Shown here: positions 1 to 8,355 of the stretch, piece by piece
Numbering within the stretch: position 1 is the stretch's first letter
Layout of the letters: each line of letters opens with the position of its first letter
NCBI GenBank assembly: GCA_964542915.1
Contig: CAZIVP010000007.1
Span: forward strand, 1 to 64,000
Reading direction: 5' to 3'
DNA: 64,000 nt
DNA from: CAZIVP01 sp964542915
Lineage (GTDB): Bacteria; Calditrichota; Calditrichia; Calditrichales; Calditrichaceae
Position numbers and translations under genes: made by a program
The notes under the pieces: generated by a model
Databases searched by the model: none
Told to the model about the DNA's origin: nothing
What the model saw: only the letters and a program-made list of their open reading frames with translations

Positions 1-311
1 ATGCGGCTCAGATCGAAGAGCTGGGCAGCCGTTATGCAGTGGCCTATGGCAACAACGCGGCACAGATCGAAGAGCTGGGCAGCCGTTATGCAGTGGCCTA
101 TGGCAACAATGCGGCTCAGATCGAAGAGCTGGGCAGTCGTTATGCAGTAGCCTATGGCAACAACGCGGCACAGATCGAAGAGCTGGGCAGTCGTTATGCA
201 GTGGCCTATGGCAACAATGCGGCTCAGATTGAAGAGCTGGGCAGTCGTTATGCAGTGGCCTATGGCAACAATGCGGCACAGATCGAAGAGCTGGGCAGCC
301 GTTATGCAGTA
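1..311 (+). repeat. 54-bp tandem coding repeat with 108-bp higher-order period
   Basis: Five and a partial 54-bp units lie head to tail and in frame. Third-codon differences are ordered, not random: the second Ala codon of NNAA alternates GCT/GCA in successive units. The second Asn codon also alternates AAC/AAT over the first four full units. This implies amplification of a two-unit (108-bp) block, or gene conversion in that register. The array continues off the left edge. Confidence 0.9.
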
Positions 312-365
312 GCCTATGGCAACAATGCCGCCTTAATCGGTCAGTTTGGAATTTTTGCCAGATAG
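1..365 (+). CDS. C-terminal end of an 18-residue tandem-repeat protein (5' partial)
   Basis: The reading frame is open at the left edge (first full codon at position 3) and stops with TAG at 363-365, so only the C-terminus is visible. The protein consists of the unit AYGNNAAQIEELGSRYAV, in which five full copies begin at 42, 96, 150, 204 and 258. A diverged last unit from 312 ends in LIGQFGIFAR. Repeats are identical at the amino-acid level apart from this terminal unit; synonymous differences show that the protein sequence is under selection. The annotated-looking GTG at 39 is just a repeat codon, not a start. I do not recognise the family. Each unit mixes a short acidic helix-like stretch (QIEELGSR) with a YGNN turn, so a solenoid or fibrous surface protein is possible, but this is a guess. 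Confidence 0.7.
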   Translation, partial: AAQIEELGSRYAVAYGNNAAQIEELGSRYAVAYGNNAAQIEELGSRYAVAYGNNAAQIEELGSRYAVAYGNNAAQIEELGSRYAVAYGNNAAQIEELGSRYAVAYGNNAALIGQFGIFAR

Positions 366-407
366 ATTTCCATATGACTGCATTTTGAGTTAATTTAGCC
401 ATCAAAA

Positions 408-440
408 AAAGCCCTTGTTTCGAAATGGAATGAGGGCTTT
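408..440 (+). terminator. probable intrinsic terminator of the repeat protein
   Basis: The arms AAAGCCCT (408-415) and AGGGCTTT (433-440) are perfect complements around a 17-nt loop, 43 bases after the stop. The A-run on the left and T-rich right flank (ACTTTAAT) would let it work weakly in either direction. Confidence 0.55.
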
Positions 441-468
441 ACTTTAATACGTAAAGTTGATCGTTAAA

Positions 469-3426
469 ATGATTTCTTACCGACACATTATATCCGGCTT
501 CTATTTGATAATTTTACTTCTAAGCTGGCAGAGCGCTTGGGCGGCAAAGCAATGGTATGAGGTTGAGAGCGACCATTTTAAGGTCATTTATCGCGACGAA
601 CATGCGGCGCTGGTACCGGGCATTTTAGAAGCTGCTGAAAAAGCCCTTCCGCCCCTGGCTAAAATATTCAACTACACGCCTGATGAAAAAATCATTATCA
701 ATACTTACGACTTCAGCGATTATGGTAAGGCCGGAACGACCACCATTCCCCATAATTTTATCCGATTGGAAATCGCGCCTTTACAACTTAGCTATGAGAC
801 CACACCGTTCAACAACCGTATTCAATGGATCATAAGTCATGAACTCGTCCATATCATCATCAATGATCAGGCGGGCGAATACGAACGTTTTAATCGCAAA
901 TTATATTCGAAAGTGCCGCCCGAAAAAGCCCAACCCTTGACTGTCCTCTACAGCCGGTTAACCAACAGCCGGCGTTACACACCGCGCTGGCATCAGGAAG
1001 CCATCGCAATTTTTATGGAAACGTGGTTGAGCGGCGGTTATGGGCGAATCCTTGGGAATTTTGATGAAATGTATTTCAGAACCATGGTGTATGAAAACGT
1101 CGCTTTTCCATCGCCGCAAATTTTAGAAGCGAAAACCAGCCATAACTCTTTTTTACTTGAAACGTTGTTTTATCTATATGGCGCCCGATTCAGCGCCTAT
1201 CTGGGTTCGGAATATGGCGTGGACAAACTGATCGACTGGTTCACAGTAAGTGAAAAACAGGAGTATACGGATTTTGAAGATAAATTCCATCGGGTTTTCG
1301 GTGAGGATCTGGAAACCATTTGGTTCCGGTTTATAAAGGAAGAGAAAAATTTTCAAAGCAAGAATATTCGTAATCTGGAAAAACAGCCCTTAACCACTAC
1401 CAAACCCTTAACCGACGAGGGCTTGGGTTGGGTAACGGCGGCCTATTTCGATCCGCACAATCAGGAAGTTTTGTTTGGCTACCATCGTCCACACCGTTTA
1501 ACCAAACTGGTACGATTAGACGTTAAATCCAAATCAGTGCAAACGATTGGCTCCCTGCCGTCGCCCAGCATGGTTGGGATTGCATCGACAGCTTACGATA
1601 AAAGCAATCAATTCCTTTTTTACACGACCAATAATAATAAGCTCTTTCGGGACATACATGTACGTAACACCGTGACCAACGAAAAAAAATTACTGTTTCC
1701 CGACTGCCGCGTAGGCGATTTAACGGTATCCGAGAAGACGCACGAACTTTACGGCATCCGCCATAAAGGCGGTAAAACGGAGTTGGTGTATTCCGCCTAT
1801 CCTTACCGTAAATTGATAGCGATTGTTGATTTGGGTATTGAGAATCATTTGCAACATCTTGCTATCAGCCCTTCGGGAAAATATTTGGCGGCAACCTTGC
1901 ATCGACCGGGCGGGAGTCAGGCTGTTATTATGGCAGACCTGCAGGCCTTGAAAAAAGGCTCGAATTTAACATATCAGGTTATCATTGATGATGGCTCGCC
2001 GGAGTATCCATCCTGGTCCGGTGACGGCAGGTATTTATATTATAATGCCTACGTTAATGGCGTCTCCAATATATACCGTTACAGTATGAAATCGGGTAAA
2101 TCGCTTGCACTCAGCCATACGATCCGCGGTTTATTCCAACCCGTCGCCTTGAATAGCGATTCCGTTTTGGCTTTTGAATTTACGGTGGAAGGATTTAAAC
2201 CGGTCATTATCGACAACAGTCCCGCCAAACAATTACCCGCAATTGAGTATTACGGCCAGAGGGTCCTGGCCGAAAATCCCGATATCCGGAGCTGGCCGCT
2301 CGAACCGAATGAAGAGAAAATGAACATAAAAAATGAGGCCGCGGATGGGCGTCAACATTACAGCGCCTTACGCCATATCCATTTTCATTCGGTTATGCCG
2401 ATTGTAACCGGTTTCCAATCCCAAAAGGCCATCGGTATGTATACCCATTTGGCCGATCCCCTTTATATCCATGATGTACAGATTGAAATGGGCGTAACGC
2501 CTTATCGCTTAAATTTGCCGGTTCCGCGATTTCATTTTAAAGGACGCTATGAATACCGTCGCCGTCTTAAATTTGGAGTGGACCACAACGCCCCGAATTT
2601 TTTCGATCTGGCAAATGAACGTAAACGCAGTATGATCGGCAATAAGTTTACGGCGACCCACACCAAGTTCTGGAAATATGATATTCCTCATAAAATAAAA
2701 CAGGTTTCGGAAGTCGCGCTCTATACAGGGATTAAAGCCATCAACGATAATCTGGTGCTGGTCTCTCGGCCCGATTTTGTGGTGATGCAATCGGCCTTAA
2801 CTTCGGCGAATATCCGACGCTCTATCGGGAGCGTGGATAGCGAGAAGGGCAGCGAACTTTCGCTTACCGGAATGTTTTTTGCCGTTGAACCACACAAAAA
2901 CGCCGACATGGTTGGGGGCTTCCATGCCGAAGCGGGTTATTATTTACCGGCATTGTTTCCTCATAATATCCTTCATTTCAAACTTATGGGAGGCTATCGC
3001 CGTACTCTTGATGATATGGCGATCGGTAAATTTTATTTCGGCGGATTTGGCAACCGTTATCTTGAAGACGGAAAAATTCGACAATACCGAAAGGTGTTTC
3101 GATTCCCGGGAATCCCCATTTATAGTTTGGCGACCGATCGTTTCGTCAAAGGTTTGATCGAGCATTCCTCTCCGCCATACCGGCCCGGCGGCATTCATCT
3201 GGGCCATCATTATCTGAGTTATATCAATGCCTCATGGTACAGCCAGGGCCTTTGGCTCAATTCGCCGCGCAGTAAGCTGTGGTTAAGCCTTGGGGCGCAA
3301 ATCAATTTCAATTTCAAACATTGGTACAACCTGCAATCCACTCTCTCATTGGGTGCCGCCAGAGCCTGGTGGCAAGATCATCACAATAACGAGTGGTTTA
3401 TCTCTCTGAAATTGTTCAAAGATTGA
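469..3426 (+). CDS. secreted gluzincin-like peptidase with TolB-like propeller and outer-membrane barrel
   Basis: 985 aa. I chose ATG 469 over the in-frame TTG at 457 because it gives a compact signal peptide ending in AWA near residue 26; no clear ribosome site distinguishes them. After the signal, a peptidase-MA-like region has HELVH (about 124-128) and a downstream WHQEAIAIF segment supplying the usual third glutamate ligand. The middle (about 330-620) has beta-propeller strands of TolB/WD40 type (SPSGKYLAAT, YPSWSGDGRYLYY). The last about 300 residues alternate aromatic and polar residues like an outer-membrane beta-barrel and end in FISLKLFKD. Known related proteins couple a gluzincin domain to a propeller; substrate is unknown. 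It is likely a surface or periplasmic protein. It converges on the sulP-like gene. Confidence 0.75.
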   Translation: MISYRHIISGFYLIILLLSWQSAWAAKQWYEVESDHFKVIYRDEHAALVPGILEAAEKALPPLAKIFNYTPDEKIIINTYDFSDYGKAGTTTIPHNFIRLEIAPLQLSYETTPFNNRIQWIISHELVHIIINDQAGEYERFNRKLYSKVPPEKAQPLTVLYSRLTNSRRYTPRWHQEAIAIFMETWLSGGYGRILGNFDEMYFRTMVYENVAFPSPQILEAKTSHNSFLLETLFYLYGARFSAYLGSEYGVDKLIDWFTVSEKQEYTDFEDKFHRVFGEDLETIWFRFIKEEKNFQSKNIRNLEKQPLTTTKPLTDEGLGWVTAAYFDPHNQEVLFGYHRPHRLTKLVRLDVKSKSVQTIGSLPSPSMVGIASTAYDKSNQFLFYTTNNNKLFRDIHVRNTVTNEKKLLFPDCRVGDLTVSEKTHELYGIRHKGGKTELVYSAYPYRKLIAIVDLGIENHLQHLAISPSGKYLAATLHRPGGSQAVIMADLQALKKGSNLTYQVIIDDGSPEYPSWSGDGRYLYYNAYVNGVSNIYRYSMKSGKSLALSHTIRGLFQPVALNSDSVLAFEFTVEGFKPVIIDNSPAKQLPAIEYYGQRVLAENPDIRSWPLEPNEEKMNIKNEAADGRQHYSALRHIHFHSVMPIVTGFQSQKAIGMYTHLADPLYIHDVQIEMGVTPYRLNLPVPRFHFKGRYEYRRRLKFGVDHNAPNFFDLANERKRSMIGNKFTATHTKFWKYDIPHKIKQVSEVALYTGIKAINDNLVLVSRPDFVVMQSALTSANIRRSIGSVDSEKGSELSLTGMFFAVEPHKNADMVGGFHAEAGYYLPALFPHNILHFKLMGGYRRTLDDMAIGKFYFGGFGNRYLEDGKIRQYRKVFRFPGIPIYSLATDRFVKGLIEHSSPPYRPGGIHLGHHYLSYINASWYSQGLWLNSPRSKLWLSLGAQINFNFKHWYNLQSTLSLGAARAWWQDHHNNEWFISLKLFKD

Positions 3427-3581
3427 TTCCCATCTTGGCGCATCCGTCTCAATTGAAAGTGATGAATGTATCGCATCGGATTTCATAACACGGTGGGATT
3501 AACTTGTATGCACTGACACGGAAATATGGCGGCTTCGTTAGAAATGATCGGATCGAAAGAACGCCGATATGAGATGTGAAG

Positions 3582-3613
3582 GCCTTCCCGTTAAAATTGG
3601 GAGGCTTTTTTAT
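3582..3613 (+). terminator. intrinsic terminator between convergent genes
   Basis: GCCTTCCC (3582-3589) pairs with GGGAGGC (3599-3605, one bulged base) around a short loop and is followed directly by TTTTTTATT. The T-run overlaps the stop codon of the convergent transporter gene. It serves the plus-strand peptidase gene. Confidence 0.7.
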
Positions 3614-5352
3614 TCGATGCAGTTCAATGCCTGCATGGCCTGGTGAGTGGTGAAATAAAACCGCTCTTTCCCAAAAGCGTCTACAAAGCCGGCGCGTTCG
3701 AGATGATCCATCACCGGCCCTTTTACTTCGGAAAAGAGCAAGGTAATGCCGGCGTGTTTAAAGTTGGCATCCATACGCTGAAGCGCTTTTAGAGCGCTGG
3801 CGTCCATACGGTTAACTGCGGTGCATACCAGTAGTACGTAACGTGTATCGGGACGTTCGGCCAGTAAATTGGCGAGTTTGTTTTCCAGGTAGTTGACATT
3901 GGCAAAATATAAACTTTCATCAAAACGCACGGCGAGGACATGGGGACAGGTTTTAACTTCATGGCGCTTGACGTTGCGGTAATGTTCAGTGACTTTTACC
4001 CGTCCCACTTCCGCCAGGTGCGGGCGGCTCGTACGCCACAAATACAGCCCGATCGTTAACAGGATGCCAAGCAGTATACCGAATTGAATACCCGCCGCTA
4101 ATACAGCAAAAAAGGTAAACACGCCGGAGATACCGTCGGTTTTATTAAAACGCCATATACGGGCCGTCTCCGGAAAATCGATCAAACGAAGGACTGCGGA
4201 AATGATAATAATGGCCAATACGGCTTTGGGCAGATAATAAAAGAGCGGTGTCAGGAATAGAACGGTCAGGGCGATCAATCCGGCGGTAATGATTGATGCG
4301 AGCCCCGTCCGGGCGCCTGCTGTATCGTTGACGGCGGATCGTCCGAATCCACCCGATACGGTGAAGCCGCCGGCGATAGAGGAAGCTATGTTAGCGGCGC
4401 CAATACTCAGTAGCTCCTGATTGGGATCGACTTTTTGTCTTTTTCGGGCCGCCAGTGTTTTACCGATTGAAATGCTCTCCAGGAAAGAAATAAGAGCAAG
4501 GACAAATGAAGGCATCAGCAACGATTGCAAGTATGAAGACGACGCCTGCGGCAAAGCAAGCTTCGGAAGACCGGCGGGAACATTCCCAACAATGGCAATC
4601 GAAAAGGATTGAGAGAAATGCATTACCGCGCTTAATGCGGTTAATACCAGTAATAAAACCAAAGGCGCCGCGCGTTCTGCGGCAATGGTCGCCACATCGG
4701 ATAAACCGCTTCCGGAAAGAAACGGAATGGCTATACGTGTGTACACAAGCAGAAGAGTGACGCCGGCAATAGTTAGGGTAACCGTCGGCCAGTGAATATG
4801 ATATAGCTGGTTCACAATTGAAATAAACATTTGGTGGGCGTAAGTACTACGGGTAACCTCGATTCCCAAAATATATTTGAGCTGGCTTAAGGCAATGATC
4901 AGCGCCGCGGCATTGGTGAAACCATTGATGACGGGTCGGCTGATAAAATTAACCAGATCGCCCAACCGCAACAAACTTAAAACGATTTGCCATACCCCCA
5001 CCAGAAAAGCCAGAGTGACGGCTAGTACCAAATATTCTTCGGGATTACCGGCAGCGAGAGGCGCGATGATGGTCGCGATTAATATGGAATCAATGGCCAC
5101 CGGTCCCACCGAAAGGGTCCGTGAAGAACCTAAAATAGCATAGACGGGCAGCGCTGCCATGCCGGCATAGAGTCCGGTTTCGGGCGGTAATCCGGCCAGC
5201 ATGGCGTAAGCAATCGCCTGCGGTATTAACACAACTGTTACCACAATACCGGCTACGATATCGCCGTTCAAGTACGACCGTTTATAACCGGGTAACCACT
5301 GCAGAAGCGGAATACGATCGGACAATGATTGCATGATTCGATGTTTATTCAT
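3610..5352 (-). CDS. SulP/SLC26-family anion transporter with STAS domain
   Basis: 580 aa, normal SulP length. Residues about 25-430 form the hydrophobic transport core, opening with the family pattern LIPQAIAYAMLAGLPPETGLY. The core also has the SVGPVAIDS segment and SGGFGRSAVNDTAGARTGLAS. A cytoplasmic STAS domain occupies about 455-575. The family carries sulfate, bicarbonate or carboxylates; the sequence alone does not tell which. Upstream on the same strand are rhodanese and persulfide-dioxygenase-like genes, which makes sulfate/sulfite export or uptake an attractive but unproven reading. The start is Met1 or Met7; neither has a strong ribosome site. Confidence 0.93.
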   Translation of the reverse strand: MNKHRIMQSLSDRIPLLQWLPGYKRSYLNGDIVAGIVVTVVLIPQAIAYAMLAGLPPETGLYAGMAALPVYAILGSSRTLSVGPVAIDSILIATIIAPLAAGNPEEYLVLAVTLAFLVGVWQIVLSLLRLGDLVNFISRPVINGFTNAAALIIALSQLKYILGIEVTRSTYAHQMFISIVNQLYHIHWPTVTLTIAGVTLLLVYTRIAIPFLSGSGLSDVATIAAERAAPLVLLLVLTALSAVMHFSQSFSIAIVGNVPAGLPKLALPQASSSYLQSLLMPSFVLALISFLESISIGKTLAARKRQKVDPNQELLSIGAANIASSIAGGFTVSGGFGRSAVNDTAGARTGLASIITAGLIALTVLFLTPLFYYLPKAVLAIIIISAVLRLIDFPETARIWRFNKTDGISGVFTFFAVLAAGIQFGILLGILLTIGLYLWRTSRPHLAEVGRVKVTEHYRNVKRHEVKTCPHVLAVRFDESLYFANVNYLENKLANLLAERPDTRYVLLVCTAVNRMDASALKALQRMDANFKHAGITLLFSEVKGPVMDHLERAGFVDAFGKERFYFTTHQAMQALNCIE

Positions 5353-5714
5353 AAACCGGTTTTTACTTTATAAACCAAAAACCCTGCCGTAAAGTAAATG
5401 AAAATTACTAAAATTAAAATGTCACTTGTTAAATCAAATGCTCAAAAGCGGAAGTTGGGTCGAATGGAAGCTATTCAATGAGCACAGAATCAATTGCTTG
5501 CAGGCGTTGGGATCGTTTTTCAGATGGCGCCTTTCTTTCGGATTACAATGAGGTACGGAAGGTTTACGTTTTTAGTATCGGCGGCTGGGCAAGCATCCGT
5601 TTGTTAATAATCGCAATCAAACCATATCACATCGTAAAAATGTTGCTCCCGTAGAGCTGCGATTCTTATATCGAAATAATCATAATTGAAATTAAGAAAA
5701 ACACTTGCATTTTC
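5353..5714. other. intergenic region upstream of the SulP gene
   Basis: This 362-base gap is AT-rich near the SulP start, where its promoter should lie, but I see no convincing promoter boxes. A short plus-strand ORF at 5478-5654 (58 codons, GGAAG seven bases ahead of ATG, one hydrophobic stretch) is antisense to the neighbouring genes, has no recognisable motif and is probably chance. No tRNA or strong hairpin was seen. Confidence 0.4.
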
Positions 5715-6050
5715 TCATTTGGCGGAAGTATGCATCAAATCGCTTTCCACCGGCAATTTCTGCTCATTCCAGGCGATGATACCGCCATCGAGATTGTAAA
5801 GATCATCGTAACCGTATGATTTTAAAATTTGAAGTAGATAAGCGCTTCGGTTGCCGCTTCTGCAATATACTACCACCGGTTCATCCTTGGGGATTTCCGA
5901 TAATCGTTCTTCGTTTATTTCGCTAAGCGCTAACCATTGTGAACCTGGAATATGCGCCTCTTCGTATTCTTCCCATTCCCGTATATCTATGAAAAGCTGA
6001 TTGTTGTCAAAAAAGTTTTTAGCTTTCTGCGCATCAATTTGTTTAATCAT
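5715..6050 (-). CDS. single-domain rhodanese-like protein
   Basis: 111 aa, one complete rhodanese domain. The active-site loop CRSGNRS (Cys63) is intact and of the length associated with sulfurtransferases (six residues after Cys). The fold hallmarks FIDIRE, AHIPGSQ and NLDGGIIAW are present. It transfers sulfane sulfur, probably from persulfides or thiosulfate to a thiol acceptor in the cytoplasm; no signal peptide is seen. It lies 49 bases downstream of the MBL-rhodanese gene on the same strand, so the two are probably co-transcribed. Confidence 0.93.
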   Translation of the reverse strand: MIKQIDAQKAKNFFDNNQLFIDIREWEEYEEAHIPGSQWLALSEINEERLSEIPKDEPVVVYCRSGNRSAYLLQILKSYGYDDLYNLDGGIIAWNEQKLPVESDLMHTSAK

Positions 6051-6099
6051 TATGCTCGGGCTCCGGCATGTTCACGGTTGGTTTCATTATGAAGGTAAC

Positions 6100-7518
6100 T
6101 TAAATCAGCGATGCCTCACGGGGCTGTTCAACGGGCAGCCCTTCGGACTGCCAGGCATCGATCCCTCCGGATAGATTTTGTACGTTGTCGTATCCTTTTG
6201 CCTGTAATAGACTCAAAGCAATGCTGGAACGGTCTCCGCTGGCGCAGTACAGCACCACAGGTTTTTCTCCGGAGACGCGGCTTAGCTGTTTTTTAAGCTG
6301 ACCGGCTTGTAAATGTTCGGCGCCGGGGATGTGTCCCTCATTAAATTCACTGCGGTTCCTCACATCGATCAGTTGGATTTCGCTCGTTTGTAATTGGTTT
6401 TGAAGTTGTTTCGATTCGATGAGACCGGATGATTCCAGCCTATTTCCGGCCGTCTTCCAGAGACCTGGATCGGGCAGATAGCCAATGATGTTGTCCAGCC
6501 CGATTCGTAACAAAGCTTTGGTTAGTTCCTCAATGCGGCGGTCTTCCGCGATCAATAAGATGGATTGCTGGTAATCGATCATCCAACCGGCCCAGGTGGA
6601 GAAGGCGCTATTATCCTGTATATTGATACTGCCCGGAATGTGTCCTTTGGCAAAGGCTTCCCGGTCGCGGGCGTCGATGATTTGTACGCCGCGTGCTTTG
6701 AAAGCAAGAAATGGCTGCAGGGTGAGACGAGCCGGTTGAGGGATTTGACCGAGCAGCGCCGCTCCGGCCTTATTCATTATTTTCATATTTTTGAAATAGG
6801 TTGGCGCTTCCGGTTGCCCCGCTAACAGTTGATGTACGAAGGCCGATTCATCCTCGATCTGCAAAGCCCAGTTGGCGAATTTTTCATACCCGACGGTGGT
6901 TACAGGAATGGCGCCCAGAGCTTTGCCGCAAGCCGAACCGGCGCCGTGGGCAGGCCAGACCTGAATATGGTCCGGCAAGGATCTGAATTTTTTAAGTGAA
7001 TGGAACACATCGTGGGCGCTTTGCTCTTTTGTACCGGTCATTCCGGCGGCTTCTTCCAGTAAATCGGGACGGCCCACGTCGCCTACAAAAACAAAATCGC
7101 CGGTAAAGATCATCACTGGTTCTTCGCTGGCGGCCTGATCAGTTACAAGCAAACTGATATGTTCGGGCGTATGCCCGGGCGTATGCAGCACTTCGATTTT
7201 TAAGTTACCCATATGCAATGTATCGCCTTCCCGCATACCGTTATGGGCGAACTGATACCGCCAATCCAGACCGCCTTCTGCGGATAGATAAACGCCTGCA
7301 TTGGCGGCTATGGCCAGTTCTCTTGAACCGCTTAAGAAATCAGCGTGAATATGCGTCTCGACGATGTGGCTAATGGTCAGCTTTTCTTCATGTGCCGTTT
7401 TCAGGTATACATCGATATCCCTGCGGGGATCGATCACCATGGCTTCGCCGCTGGTCTGGCATCCGATAATGTAACTGACCTGTGCAAGACCCGGTTCGTA
7501 TATGCGTTTAAAAAACAT
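6100..7518 (-). CDS. MBL-fold persulfide dioxygenase-like protein with two C-terminal rhodanese domains
   Basis: 472 aa. The N-terminal metallo-beta-lactamase domain carries THIHADFLSG (55-64), HTPGHT (112-117) and GDFVFVGDVGRPDLL (140-154), the ETHE1-like persulfide dioxygenase pattern. A first rhodanese-like domain (about 270-345) lacks the catalytic Cys (the loop reads LLIAEDRR). The second (about 370-465) keeps it in CASGDRS (Cys425). Members of this family oxidise glutathione or low-molecular-weight persulfides to sulfite during sulfide detoxification. With the rhodanese and SulP genes downstream this reads as a sulfur-detoxification cluster. A GAGG ribosome site sits ahead of the start. 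Confidence 0.92.
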   Translation of the reverse strand: MFFKRIYEPGLAQVSYIIGCQTSGEAMVIDPRRDIDVYLKTAHEEKLTISHIVETHIHADFLSGSRELAIAANAGVYLSAEGGLDWRYQFAHNGMREGDTLHMGNLKIEVLHTPGHTPEHISLLVTDQAASEEPVMIFTGDFVFVGDVGRPDLLEEAAGMTGTKEQSAHDVFHSLKKFRSLPDHIQVWPAHGAGSACGKALGAIPVTTVGYEKFANWALQIEDESAFVHQLLAGQPEAPTYFKNMKIMNKAGAALLGQIPQPARLTLQPFLAFKARGVQIIDARDREAFAKGHIPGSINIQDNSAFSTWAGWMIDYQQSILLIAEDRRIEELTKALLRIGLDNIIGYLPDPGLWKTAGNRLESSGLIESKQLQNQLQTSEIQLIDVRNRSEFNEGHIPGAEHLQAGQLKKQLSRVSGEKPVVLYCASGDRSSIALSLLQAKGYDNVQNLSGGIDAWQSEGLPVEQPREASLI

Positions 7519-7689
7519 GTCCGTTAACCTCGCCTGATTACGATTTTGAGGGATGCAAATGCAAAAAACTCAAAATTTATTCCGGCGCTCCGTCGCACCC
7601 GACGGTAAGGTTTCACGGCAAAAAAAGTAGAAAGATGTTTTCTTAGGCGCCTCAGCCTTGTAAATTTTATTGCATCGGAGAATGTTCAT

Positions 7690-8313
7690 ATGTATCTGAA
7701 AAATTTAATCGTTACCATCTTGCTTTTAATAGCAGTTGTGCATCACGGCCAACCGGTTCCGGATATGCCCGAGGAAATACATGTCTTCAGCAATGACAGT
7801 TCCCTTAGCAGTGACGGTGAATGGCAGGCGAAACTACCACAAATTGTATCCGGATTGAAAACACTGCATGCCATTGCGGCTTTTCATGTGGATGGCGACC
7901 GGGTCGATACCAAACTCCGTTTGCCGTTGACCCTCAGCCCTAAAGAAGTGGCGGCGCATCTCATCCGTTACTACAGTATGATTGGTTCCCAGCAAGGGCG
8001 TCAAAACGAGCGGGTGATGGTTTATCCTTATTTTTCGGATATCCGCTTGACGCCTTATGTATTTTGCAGGTATAAAGAAGACGGAATGTTTTTCGTGATG
8101 TTTCGTCGATGGGAAACCATTCCTGTTCCGGAAGAACCGTCGCTGATCGAAAAAAAGATATACAATGCCGTCTTAAACAGCAGTTTTGCCTCTTCCGAAA
8201 CCTTCGGACAAATTCCGCCGCTTATTTACGAGCGGGTTGCGAAGCGTTATGAGCTTTCGGCCTTGCAGGTGCAGGAAATATATCGCCGTGTATTCCACTG
8301 GCATATGCGATAA
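7690..8313 (+). CDS. secreted hypothetical protein
   Basis: 207 aa with GGAG nine bases before the ATG and an N-terminal hydrophobic signal (MYLKNLIVTILLLIAVVHHG). No family recognised. The mature part is mixed alpha/beta, with aromatic-rich segments (VMVYPYFSDIRLTPYVFCRY) and a C-terminal helical section (LIYERVAKRYELSALQVQEI). It stands alone between a divergent gene (MBL protein) and a convergent glycoside hydrolase gene. Real as a gene because of start context, signal and codon use; function unknown. Confidence 0.7.
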   Translation: MYLKNLIVTILLLIAVVHHGQPVPDMPEEIHVFSNDSSLSSDGEWQAKLPQIVSGLKTLHAIAAFHVDGDRVDTKLRLPLTLSPKEVAAHLIRYYSMIGSQQGRQNERVMVYPYFSDIRLTPYVFCRYKEDGMFFVMFRRWETIPVPEEPSLIEKKIYNAVLNSSFASSETFGQIPPLIYERVAKRYELSALQVQEIYRRVFHWHMR

Positions 8314-8355
8314 GCTTAACCGGTGCAGCAACGGCTGATTGGTCCTATCGAACGA

